Below are positions 1 through 7,356 of a stretch of DNA of 7,593 nucleotides, piece by piece (position 1 is the stretch's first letter; each line of letters opens with the position of its first letter). The notes below the pieces were generated by a model. It searched no databases. It had not been told where the DNA came from and worked only from the letters and a program-made list of their open reading frames with translations. The stretch lies in NCBI GenBank assembly GCA_021735115.1, contig JAIPHQ010000030.1, positions 1 through 7,593 on the forward strand, read 5' to 3'. Origin of the DNA: Candidatus Omnitrophota bacterium. Lineage in GTDB: Bacteria > Omnitrophota > Koll11 > Duberdicusellales > 4484-171. A program made the translations under genes and the position numbers.

Positions 1-41
1 CCAATTATTAATATTTTTTTAATATCGGTACGTTTAGGCAT
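1..41 (-). CDS. carB: Carbamoyl-phosphate synthase large subunit, N-terminal fragment
   Basis: Only the first 13 codons and two further bases are inside the window. They read MPKRTDIKKILII followed by the first two bases (GG) of a glycine codon. This matches the usual CarB beginning: a short basic Pro-Lys-Arg-Thr-Asp-Ile segment leading into the first beta strand and glycine-rich turn of the first ATP-grasp half. CarB uses ammonia from CarA, bicarbonate and two ATP to make carbamoyl phosphate. The gene starts 24 nt after the carA stop on the same strand, the normal carAB arrangement. No Shine-Dalgarno-like sequence precedes the ATG; the leader is A-rich and is mostly the heptamer array. The identification rests on a very short peptide plus the position after carA, and the rest of the gene cannot be judged. 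Confidence 0.88.
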   Translation of the reverse strand, partial: MPKRTDIKKILII

Positions 42-49
42 AGTTTTTG

Positions 50-77
50 TTCAACGTTCAACGTTCTACATTCTACG
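50..77. repeat. Four-unit tandem heptanucleotide repeat at the carA-carB junction
   Basis: On the + strand there are four head-to-tail 7-mers: TTCAACG at 50-56 and 57-63, TTCTACA at 64-70 and TTCTACG at 71-77. Units differ at the fourth base (A or T) and once at the seventh. The array covers most of the carA-carB spacer and enters the carA reading frame, encoding its last three residues (Arg-Arg-Met) and its TAG stop. It resembles in form the short tandemly repeated heptamers (STRR) known in cyanobacteria. Whether it belongs to a genome-wide family cannot be told from this window. Confidence 0.85.
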
Positions 78-1184
78 TTTTCCTTCCACCATTTTAAATT
101 TTTTGATCATCTTTATAAAATCAGAAAATAAATATTGTGCATCATGCGATCCTGGACAACTTTCCGGATGAAATTGAACTGATGAGATCGGCATTTTTTT
201 ATGACGCAAACCCTCAACCGTATGATCATTTAAATTTATATGAGTTATCTCAAGATTTTTTTTATCTAATGTATTTGGATCAAGACAAAAACCATGGTTT
301 TGAACAGTAATTGATATTCGGCCGGTCCTTAAATCCTTGACAGGATGGTTACCCCCGTGATGGCCAAATTTTAATTTATAAGTTTTAGCTCCCTGAGCCA
401 GGCCTAATATCTGATTACCTAAACAAATACCAAACAAAGGTACTTTTCCTAAAAGATTTTTAACTTCCTCTATCAAGTAAGAGACTGCTGCCGGATCCCC
501 GGGACCATTTGAAATCATAACACCATCTGGTTTTTGTTTTAATATCTCTTTGGAATTAGAATGAGCTGGCATCACAAAAACTTTACACTTATTTTGCTGA
601 AGCATTCTTAATATATTAAATTTAACGCCACAATCAAGAACAACTACTTTATATTTGCCCGAATTATTCCAAAAATAAGACTTTTTGGCGGTAACATTTT
701 TAACCAAATCTTGACCGATAATCCCTTTTGATTTTTTTGCTTTTTCAATAAGTTCTTTATTGGTTTTTTTACTAGTTGAGATAATTGCTTTCATCGCACC
801 TTTGATTCTAATCCGGCCAACTAAGGCTCTGGTATCAACCCCTTCTATACCCAATACTTTATTTTCCTTTAGATAAGAACCTAAATCTTTATTACTACGC
901 CAGTTGCTACTTATCCGGCTATACTCCTTTACAACAAACCCAGCTATCTTTGGCGATAAAGATTCAGAATCATCTAAATTTATTCCGTAATTTCCAATCA
1001 AAGGATAAGTCATTACCACAATCTGTCCAAAGTAAGATGGATCAGTAACAACTTCCTGATAACCGGTAAGGCTAGTATTAAAAACCACTTCTCCTTCTGA
1101 TTCTTTAGAACCAGTAAAAGAAAAACCTTCAAATACCGTTCCATCCTCTAGGGCTATTCTTGCTTTTATTTGATTTTTTACCAT
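66..1184 (-). CDS. carA: Carbamoyl-phosphate synthase small (glutaminase) subunit
   Basis: The 372-residue protein hydrolyses glutamine and passes ammonia to CarB for carbamoyl-phosphate synthesis in the cytoplasm, feeding arginine and pyrimidine pathways. Residues about 8-150 form the CPSase small-chain N-domain, with the family motifs LEDGTVFEG near the start, FNTSLTGYQEVVTDPSY and GIEGVDTRAL. From about 178 onward it is a class I glutamine amidotransferase. The motif NGPGDP is present, the nucleophile is Cys254 in GICLGNQ, and His339 and Glu341 in FHPE complete the triad. Length is normal for the family (roughly 360-390). The ATG at 1184 is favoured because a good GAGG ribosome binding site lies 5 nt upstream and the reading matches family N-termini. 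It lies 54 nt after gltD and 24 nt before carB. The last residues, after the usual end of the fold, form a short basic tail, and Arg370-Met372 plus the stop come from the heptamer array. Confidence 0.97.
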   Translation of the reverse strand: MVKNQIKARIALEDGTVFEGFSFTGSKESEGEVVFNTSLTGYQEVVTDPSYFGQIVVMTYPLIGNYGINLDDSESLSPKIAGFVVKEYSRISSNWRSNKDLGSYLKENKVLGIEGVDTRALVGRIRIKGAMKAIISTSKKTNKELIEKAKKSKGIIGQDLVKNVTAKKSYFWNNSGKYKVVVLDCGVKFNILRMLQQNKCKVFVMPAHSNSKEILKQKPDGVMISNGPGDPAAVSYLIEEVKNLLGKVPLFGICLGNQILGLAQGAKTYKLKFGHHGGNHPVKDLRTGRISITVQNHGFCLDPNTLDKKNLEITHINLNDHTVEGLRHKKMPISSVQFHPESCPGSHDAQYLFSDFIKMIKKFKMVEGKRRM

Positions 1185-1188
1185 AGCT

Positions 1189-1195
1189 ACCTCTT
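1189..1195 (-). promoter_or_regulatory. Ribosome binding site of carA
   Basis: Read on the minus strand this is AAGAGGT, with GAGG ending 5 nt before the carA ATG. It is the only strong Shine-Dalgarno match among the four start codons visible in the window and supports the start at 1184. Confidence 0.75.
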
Positions 1196-1238
1196 ATTTC
1201 TTATTTTCTGTTAATTTCTATATCCTAGATAAAAATCC

Positions 1239-2684
1239 TTACATTTTTGGTAAAAAGCTCTCCTCACTTAAATAAGAATCAATGTAGTAAGCAGCTTGCC
1301 GTCCTTCAGAAATTGCCCAAACGACTAAAGATTGGCCCCGCCGGCAATCCCCTGCTGAGAAAATCCCTTTTCTAGAGCTCATATAATTAAAACCAGTTTT
1401 AATATTTTGCCGCTGGTCTAACTTTAATCTTAGGCCCTCAATTAGACCAGAACGCTGAGGATGTAGGAAACCTGCGGCGATAATTACTAAATCAGCTTTT
1501 ATTTCAAAATCAGAATTAGCAATTTCAGAAATTAGCGGGCATCCACTTTGACCTAAATTAACTTTTGCTTTCCTGCATAAAACACTCTTTAATTTACCAT
1601 TATCACCTTTATATTCTTTAGCAATAATAGACCAAAGGCGCCTAACCCCTTCTTGGTGTGAACTAGAATTTTTTAAAAGCAAAGGAAACTTTGGCCACAT
1701 ATTTCTTTCGTCTCGGCACTCAGGCGGTTTAGGCATAATTTCTATTTGAGTTATACAAGAAGCTCCTTGACGGTTAGCTACCCCCACGCAATCAGATCCA
1801 GTATCTCCACCGCCAATCACTAAAACTTTTTTACCTTTAGCATTAATTTCTCCTCCAATAAAATTATTCTTTCCCGCAACTTTTTTATTTGATTGAACCA
1901 AATAATCCATAGCAAAATGAATTCCTTCTAAATCCCTTCCTTTTAAATTAAGATCCCGGGGGACAGAAGAACCAATAGTTAAAAGTAAAGCATCAAAATC
2001 TTTGGCTAATTTGCTTGACTTAATATTTTTACCAATTTCTTTACCGAGTTTAAATTTTATTCCTTTTTCTTCTAATAAAGTTATTCGCCTATCCAAAATT
2101 AACTTATCAAGCTTAAAATCCGGTATTCCATAACGTAAAATCCCTCCGGCTGCATCATTTTTTTCAAATATAGTTACTCTATAACCTGCCTCATTAAGTT
2201 GATCTGCGGCAGCTAGACCAGCCGGACCCGAACCAATAATTGCTATTTTCTTCCCGTTTCGTTTTCGTAAAGAATTCGATTTTACATACCCTTGCTTAAA
2301 TGCTTCTTCAGCAATCGCGACTTCATTATCTTTTATGGTTACAGGATCATCATTTATGCCCAAAGTACAAGAGTACTCACAAAGAGCCGGACAAACTCTT
2401 CCTGTAATTTCAGGGAAATTATTAGTTGCAGCCAAATAAGCGTAAGCATCTTGCCACTGCCCTAAAGCCAAAGCATTATTCCACTCAGGGATATAATTTC
2501 CAATTGGGCAAGCCCAATGACAAAAAGGGGTTCCACATTCCATACAACGATCAGCTTGCTCTTTTGAATGCTTTTGGGAAGGCAAGACTACTACTTCTTT
2601 AAAATCTTTTATTCTTTGACCCACCGGCCGCCAAAGAACTTGTTTTCGCTTCAATTTAAGAAAAGTTTTTTTATCTTTTTTCAT
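1239..2684 (-). CDS. gltD: Glutamate synthase (NADPH) small subunit
   Basis: The 481-residue flavoprotein oxidises NADPH and passes electrons through FAD and iron-sulfur clusters to the large subunit. In order: an N-terminal cysteine cluster Cys47-x2-Cys50-x4-Cys55-x3-Cys59, then Cys98, Cys102 and Cys106 in [11 protein letters not shown], together the expected ligands for two low-potential 4Fe-4S clusters. Next is an FAD-binding Rossmann motif GSGPAG at 151-156 with an acidic strand end (FEK), a [13 protein letters not shown] segment typical of the family, an NADPH-binding motif GGGDTG at 291-296, and a C-terminal FAD contact around [15 protein letters not shown] (444-458). Length is typical for bacterial GltD (about 470-490). 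The sequence before the ATG is AT-rich with no convincing ribosome binding site, but the start [13 protein letters not shown] fits family N-termini. Similar flavoproteins (PreT/NfnB-like) exist, but the adjacent gltB decides the call. Confidence 0.96.
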   Translation of the reverse strand: MKKDKKTFLKLKRKQVLWRPVGQRIKDFKEVVVLPSQKHSKEQADRCMECGTPFCHWACPIGNYIPEWNNALALGQWQDAYAYLAATNNFPEITGRVCPALCEYSCTLGINDDPVTIKDNEVAIAEEAFKQGYVKSNSLRKRNGKKIAIIGSGPAGLAAADQLNEAGYRVTIFEKNDAAGGILRYGIPDFKLDKLILDRRITLLEEKGIKFKLGKEIGKNIKSSKLAKDFDALLLTIGSSVPRDLNLKGRDLEGIHFAMDYLVQSNKKVAGKNNFIGGEINAKGKKVLVIGGGDTGSDCVGVANRQGASCITQIEIMPKPPECRDERNMWPKFPLLLKNSSSHQEGVRRLWSIIAKEYKGDNGKLKSVLCRKAKVNLGQSGCPLISEIANSDFEIKADLVIIAAGFLHPQRSGLIEGLRLKLDQRQNIKTGFNYMSSRKGIFSAGDCRRGQSLVVWAISEGRQAAYYIDSYLSEESFLPKM

Positions 2685-2723
2685 CTTAAACTTACTTTTA
2701 CCCCATTTTTATAAATATCTTAT

Positions 2724-2794
2724 TTCCACCTACGAGGTGGACATAATTAGATACTGATTTTATTGAACTTTTTGATTCCACCTCGTAGGTGGAA
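2724..2794. repeat. REPIN-like pair of inverted palindromes between gltB and gltD
   Basis: Two imperfect palindromes lie in the 116-nt gltB-gltD gap. The first (2725-2741) reads TCCACCT-ACG-AGGTGGA: a 7-bp stem with a 3-nt loop. The second (2775-2795) has the same core with loop CGT and a stem extended to 9 bp by flanking A-T pairs. The 18 nt at 2724-2741 are the exact reverse complement of 2777-2794, including the asymmetric loop, so the copies face each other across a 35-nt AT-rich spacer. This is the layout of REPIN elements (two REP palindromes in opposite orientation, mobilised elsewhere by RAYT/TnpA-REP transposases). Neither hairpin is followed by a U-tract on either strand, so it is not a standard intrinsic terminator. 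In the mRNA it could fold as two hairpins or one 18-bp stem and may affect gltB-gltD mRNA stability. Confidence 0.8.
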
Positions 2795-2800
2795 TATAGG

Positions 2801-5800
2801 TTAACCATCTGAACTATCGCCAACTCCAAGTTTTTCCCCTATTTTCATTTGATCTAACACTTTTTTATACTCAATAGGTATAACTTTAATGAAATTAGAC
2901 AATTCATAATTAAAATTATCCAAAATAAAGGCTGCAAGCGGACTGGAAGTATATCTTTTATGTAGTCTTAACAAATTACCAATTGCATTTTCATCTTCTC
3001 TGCTTAATTTTTCTAACTCTACCATTTCTAAATTACATTTTCTTTTAAATTCTTTTCTTTTGTCGTAAACATAAGCTTTACCGCCGCTCATTCCAGCTGC
3101 AAAATTTCTACCAGTTTGGCCAAGCACAACCACAATACCACCTGTCATATATTCACATCCATGATCACCTAATCCTTCCACTACCGCCTCTAGCCCAGAA
3201 TTACGAATACAAAATCTTTCTCCAGCACAGCCCCGGATAAAAGCTTGCCCCGAGATTGCACCATAAAAACAAGTATTTCCAATAATAATATTTTCCTCAG
3301 ATTTATAAGAAGATTCTCGGTTTGGATAAATAATCATTTTGCCGCCGGATATACCTTTGCCTACATAATCATTTGCCAAGCCTTCTAAGCTAAAAGTAAT
3401 GCCCTTAGCCAGCCAAGCCCCAAAACTCTGGCCAGCTATTCCTTTAAAATTAATTTTAATTGTATCCTCTACTAGACCTGATTCTCCGAATTTTTTTACA
3501 ACTTTATGGCTCAACAGACAACCTGTAGTACGATTAGTATTATTAATTTTTACATTTATATTTGTTTCTTTTTTCTCTTTTAAACTTTGCTTGCAAAGTT
3601 GGACTAATTTTTTATCTAATACAGAATCAATCTTATGATCTTGCTTTTTTTGACAATAAGTCCCTATATTTTTAGAAACATTCGGCTTGTATAATATTTT
3701 TGAATAATCTATATTTTTAGCTTTTTTGGGAATAATAGCATAATCAGGTTCTACCAAATCCGTTCTTCCTATAAGCTGATCAATATTTTTTATGCCCAAT
3801 TGAGCCATTAATTCTCTTGTTTCTTTTGCTACAAAATAAAAATAATTTACTAAATGGTCAGGATTCCCTTTAAAACGTTTTTCTAAAATCTCATCTTGAG
3901 TTGCAACCCCTACTCCACAATTATTTAAGTGGCAATGTCTTAGCATTACACATCCTAATACAATCAAAGTTGCAGTAGAGAAACCAAATTCTTCTGCTCC
4001 CAAAATTGCTGCCATAACAACATCTTGTCCGGTTCGCATCTGTCCATCAGTCTGTAAGCGGACTCGGCTCCGTAAATCATTTAAAACCAAGGCCTGATGA
4101 GTTTCAGATAAACCTAGTTCCCAAGGAAGTCCAACATGAAAAATTGAACTCTTCGGAGATGCTCCGGTTCCTCCATCCCCACCAGAAATAAGAATCATAT
4201 CTGCATGTCCTTTAGCAACTCCAACAGCAACCGTACCTACTCCAACTTCAGAAACAAGTTTTACACTAATTCGTGCTTTTGGATTTGAATTTTTTAAATC
4301 AAAAATTAACTGCGCTAAATCTTCAATTGAATATATGTCATGATGCGGCGGAGGCGAGATTAAGGTTACTCCAGGAGTTGTATAACGAGTCTTGGCAATA
4401 ATCGCACTAACTTTATGACCCGGTAGTTGACCCCCTTCGCCCGGTTTTGCCCCTTGAGCTATTTTTATTTGTAGTTCATCAGAATTTGCTAAATAGTTTG
4501 CAGTAACTCCGAAACGACCGGAAGCAACTTGTTTTATTGCACTACGCAAAGAATCTCCTGAAGGTAATTCTATAAATCTTTGCGGGTCTTCACCGCCTTC
4601 GCCGGTGTTTGACTTACCGCCAATTCTATTCATAGCAATTGCTAGAGCTTGATGTGCACCTTTTGAGATTGAACCAAAGCTCATTGCTCCAGTAGCAAAA
4701 CGTTTTAGAATTGACTCAATCGACTCAATTTTATCTAAATTAATTGGTTTCTTTTTCTTGAACTTTAATCCTCCCCTTAAAGTTGTAAGGTTTTGACTTT
4801 GATCATTTATAAGTTTGGCAAACTCTTTATAACAATTATAATCATTGTTCCTGGCTGCATCCTGTAAGGCAGCTATAGACTCCGGCCGCCAAAGATGGAA
4901 TTGACCGTCACGACGGTAAGAATAAACTCCACCAGTAGGAAGGATCTTAGAATTAATCTGTCTTTTATAGCCTTGTTTATGTCGCAAAATAGTATCATCA
5001 GCCAACTGGCTGAAACCTATCCCGCCGATTCTTGAAGTAGTTCCTAAGAAGGCTTTATTAATCAACTCATCAGACAACCCTAAACCTTCAAAAATTTGAG
5101 CTCCCCGATAACTAGACAAAGTAGATATACCCATCTTCGAAAGAATCTTTTTTACCCCATCCTCTACAGCTTTACGATAATTTTTCTCTGCTTTCTCAAA
5201 CATTAGATCAATCTTACCTTTTTCTACCAAATCTGCTAAAGCCTGATAGGCAAGATAAGGATTAACACAATCAGCGCCATAGCCAAATAATAAAGCAAAG
5301 TGATGAGCTTCTCTTGGCTCACCACTTTCAATAATTAAACCAACTTGAGTGCGCAAAGATTTTTTAATTAAGTGATGATGGACTGCGCCAATTACAAGCA
5401 AAGATGGTAAGGGTGCTTTTTTTTGGCTTACTCCTTTATCAGTTAAAATAATAAAATCATAACCATTTTTTACTGCATCTTCTGCTTTGGTTATTACCTT
5501 ATCCAGATGTCTTTTGAAATCTGATTTATCCTCTGGATCAAAAAGTAAAGAAATCTTTTTTGATTTAAATCCTTTTTCTTTAATTTTTTCAATTTTTAAA
5601 AGCTGGTAATCAGAAAGAATAGGGCTTTCAACATATAATTTATGGCAATGCTTTGGGGTTTCTGTCAAAAGGTTTTGTTGAGAGCCAAGATAACTCTCTA
5701 GACTCATTACAATTTTTTCCCGAATTGGGTCAATTGCCGGATTCGTAACTTGAGCAAATAGTTGTTTAAAATAATTGAATAACAATTGGGGTTGCTTTGA

Positions 5801-7327
5801 AAATACAGCTAAAGGAGTATCATTACCCATAGATCCAGTAGGCTCTTTTGCATCCTCTGCCATTGGTTTTAATACTTGGTGCAAATCTTCTCGGGTATAG
5901 TCAAAACAGGTAAGCTGTGGTAATAAATTTTTATTTTTTGATTCTAATTTAACAGAGCATAAGCTAGAAAGTGTGACTAAATTTTCTCGAAGCCATTTTC
6001 CGTAAGGAGCTTGATTAGCTATTTCTTTTTTTATCTCCTTATCTTCAATAATTTTTTGCTTTTTTGTATCAATAAATAAGATTTTTCCCGGCTGAAGCCG
6101 GCCTGAATAAAGAATATCTTTAGGATTTGTATTTAAAACTCCAACTTCGGAAGCCATAATAACTTTATTTGTTTTTGTCACAATATAGCGAGCCGGACGC
6201 AAACCATTCCTATCTAAAACAGCACCTATATTTAAGCCATCTGTAAAAGCAATAGCTGCCGGGCCGTCCCAAGATTCACAAAAACAAGCATGGTAACGGT
6301 AAAAATCTTTTAATTTATTATTAAATAGTTGATTGTTTTCCCAGGCAGCTGGAATAAGCATCATCATCGAATGAGCTAAATGCCTTCCTGAAAGCGTTAA
6401 AAGTTCAAAAGCATTATCAATAATTGCCGAGTCACTTGCTCCTTCGCTAAGAATTGGCTTTAATTTTCTGATATCATCACCAAAATTTTCAGAAGCCAAT
6501 TGGCTTTCTCGAGCCCGCATCCAATTGACATTACCCCTTAAGGTGTTAATCTCACCATTATGAGCTAAAAATCTAAAGGGTTGAGCTAAATCCCAAGAAG
6601 GAAAAGTATTAGTACTATAGCGAGAATGAACTAGAGCCAAAGCAGTTTTTAGAGAATTATCTTTTAAATCTAGAAAAAAGTTTTCTACTTGACTTGGCAT
6701 TAAAAGACCCTTATAGGAAAGAGTACGACTAGAAAGATTACTTATATAAAAAAAAGATTTTTGAATTAAATTTGTAGACCAAATACTATTTTCAATCCTT
6801 CTTCGGATTATGTAAAGTTTCCTTTCAAAATCTAATTGATTCAACCCAGATAAATTTCCCTTTTTTATAAATAAATGCCAGATAGCAGGCTGGCTTTTTT
6901 TAGCAGCTTTACCAATCACCGAGCTATCTACCGGAACTCTCCGCCAGCCTAAAAAAACCTGTCCTTCTTCTTTAATTATTTTTTTAAAAATATTCTTACA
7001 TCTAAGCTGTTCTTCCTTGTTTGACGGTAAAAAAACCAGACCGGTTCCGTATTGGCCCAGTTCGGGAAGCTTGATTCTTTTTTCAGCTGCTACTTTTTGT
7101 AAAAATTGATGCGGTATTTGCAAAAGGACCCCTGCACCATCACCAGTTTTTGGATCAGCACCAACTGCACCACGATGAGAAAGTCTCCTTAAAACTGCCA
7201 AAGCATCTTTTAGAATTGAATTTGACTCTCTCCCTTTGATATCACAGACAAACCCCACCCCACAGGAATCTTTTTCAAATCCTGGATCATACAAGCCTTG
7301 TTTTTTGGGAAAATTATGTCTATTCAT
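2801..7327 (-). CDS. gltB: Glutamate synthase (NADPH) large subunit
   Basis: The 1508-residue protein catalyses glutamine plus 2-oxoglutarate to two glutamates, with electrons from GltD. The ATG start gives a 21-residue leader before Cys22 in KDSCGVGFV; in the family this leader is a cleaved propeptide and the Cys becomes the N-terminal nucleophile. The type II amidotransferase domain runs to about 430, with LSHRGAVGADPKTGDGAG, HSRYSTNTFPSWDLAQPF, HNGEINTLRGN and LDRNGLRPARY. A central domain follows to about 800. The FMN-binding synthase domain starts near GAMSFGSIS (880-888), with GEGGEDP at 909-915 and the 3Fe-4S ligands Cys1126, Cys1132 and Cys1137 in CVMLRHCHLNNC. A lysine-rich linker at about 1210-1250 leads to the GXGXG beta-helix domain (about 1260-1460; GKGISGGK near 1325). 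No key motif is missing. The start is 29 nt after the P-II gene, with only a weak, distant AAGAG as ribosome binding site. The stop TAA lies 6 nt from the palindrome pair. Confidence 0.98.
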   Translation of the reverse strand: MNRHNFPKKQGLYDPGFEKDSCGVGFVCDIKGRESNSILKDALAVLRRLSHRGAVGADPKTGDGAGVLLQIPHQFLQKVAAEKRIKLPELGQYGTGLVFLPSNKEEQLRCKNIFKKIIKEEGQVFLGWRRVPVDSSVIGKAAKKSQPAIWHLFIKKGNLSGLNQLDFERKLYIIRRRIENSIWSTNLIQKSFFYISNLSSRTLSYKGLLMPSQVENFFLDLKDNSLKTALALVHSRYSTNTFPSWDLAQPFRFLAHNGEINTLRGNVNWMRARESQLASENFGDDIRKLKPILSEGASDSAIIDNAFELLTLSGRHLAHSMMMLIPAAWENNQLFNNKLKDFYRYHACFCESWDGPAAIAFTDGLNIGAVLDRNGLRPARYIVTKTNKVIMASEVGVLNTNPKDILYSGRLQPGKILFIDTKKQKIIEDKEIKKEIANQAPYGKWLRENLVTLSSLCSVKLESKNKNLLPQLTCFDYTREDLHQVLKPMAEDAKEPTGSMGNDTPLAVFSKQPQLLFNYFKQLFAQVTNPAIDPIREKIVMSLESYLGSQQNLLTETPKHCHKLYVESPILSDYQLLKIEKIKEKGFKSKKISLLFDPEDKSDFKRHLDKVITKAEDAVKNGYDFIILTDKGVSQKKAPLPSLLVIGAVHHHLIKKSLRTQVGLIIESGEPREAHHFALLFGYGADCVNPYLAYQALADLVEKGKIDLMFEKAEKNYRKAVEDGVKKILSKMGISTLSSYRGAQIFEGLGLSDELINKAFLGTTSRIGGIGFSQLADDTILRHKQGYKRQINSKILPTGGVYSYRRDGQFHLWRPESIAALQDAARNNDYNCYKEFAKLINDQSQNLTTLRGGLKFKKKKPINLDKIESIESILKRFATGAMSFGSISKGAHQALAIAMNRIGGKSNTGEGGEDPQRFIELPSGDSLRSAIKQVASGRFGVTANYLANSDELQIKIAQGAKPGEGGQLPGHKVSAIIAKTRYTTPGVTLISPPPHHDIYSIEDLAQLIFDLKNSNPKARISVKLVSEVGVGTVAVGVAKGHADMILISGGDGGTGASPKSSIFHVGLPWELGLSETHQALVLNDLRSRVRLQTDGQMRTGQDVVMAAILGAEEFGFSTATLIVLGCVMLRHCHLNNCGVGVATQDEILEKRFKGNPDHLVNYFYFVAKETRELMAQLGIKNIDQLIGRTDLVEPDYAIIPKKAKNIDYSKILYKPNVSKNIGTYCQKKQDHKIDSVLDKKLVQLCKQSLKEKKETNINVKINNTNRTTGCLLSHKVVKKFGESGLVEDTIKINFKGIAGQSFGAWLAKGITFSLEGLANDYVGKGISGGKMIIYPNRESSYKSEENIIIGNTCFYGAISGQAFIRGCAGERFCIRNSGLEAVVEGLGDHGCEYMTGGIVVVLGQTGRNFAAGMSGGKAYVYDKRKEFKRKCNLEMVELEKLSREDENAIGNLLRLHKRYTSSPLAAFILDNFNYELSNFIKVIPIEYKKVLDQMKIGEKLGVGDSSDG

Positions 7328-7356
7328 ACGTTTTTATTACACTCTTTTTACTATTT

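Noticed and set aside
2742..2776. Possible promoter for gltD in the AT-rich spacer (TATCTAAT-like -10)
   Set aside because: No -35 element with acceptable spacing is seen. In a sequence this AT-rich, such -10 matches are expected by chance.
2725..2795. Palindromes as intrinsic terminators of gltB
   Set aside because: Neither is followed by a run of U on the minus strand or, read the other way, on the plus strand; the sequences after them are A-rich or mixed.
3583..3600. Perfect 8-bp inverted repeat AACTTTGC-TT-GCAAAGTT inside gltB
   Set aside because: It is in the coding frame for the lysine-rich linker, is AT-rich and has no U-tract after it on the transcript strand. Chance or weak local structure is the simpler reading.
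3399..3638. A + strand open frame of 79 codons
   Set aside because: It lies wholly opposite the well-conserved GltB GXGXG domain and linker, has a composition typical of antisense to lysine-rich coding sequence, and resembles no family I know.
4713..4735. Short direct repeat (gactcaat-type) in gltB
   Set aside because: It encodes the Ile-Glu-Ser-Ile-Glu-Ser helix before the FMN domain and is too short to treat as a repeat element.
6088..6101. GC-rich hairpin CCGGCT-GA-AGCCGG inside gltB
   Set aside because: It encodes a normal part of the protein (SGRLQPGK) and no U-tract follows in the transcript direction, so it is not a terminator.
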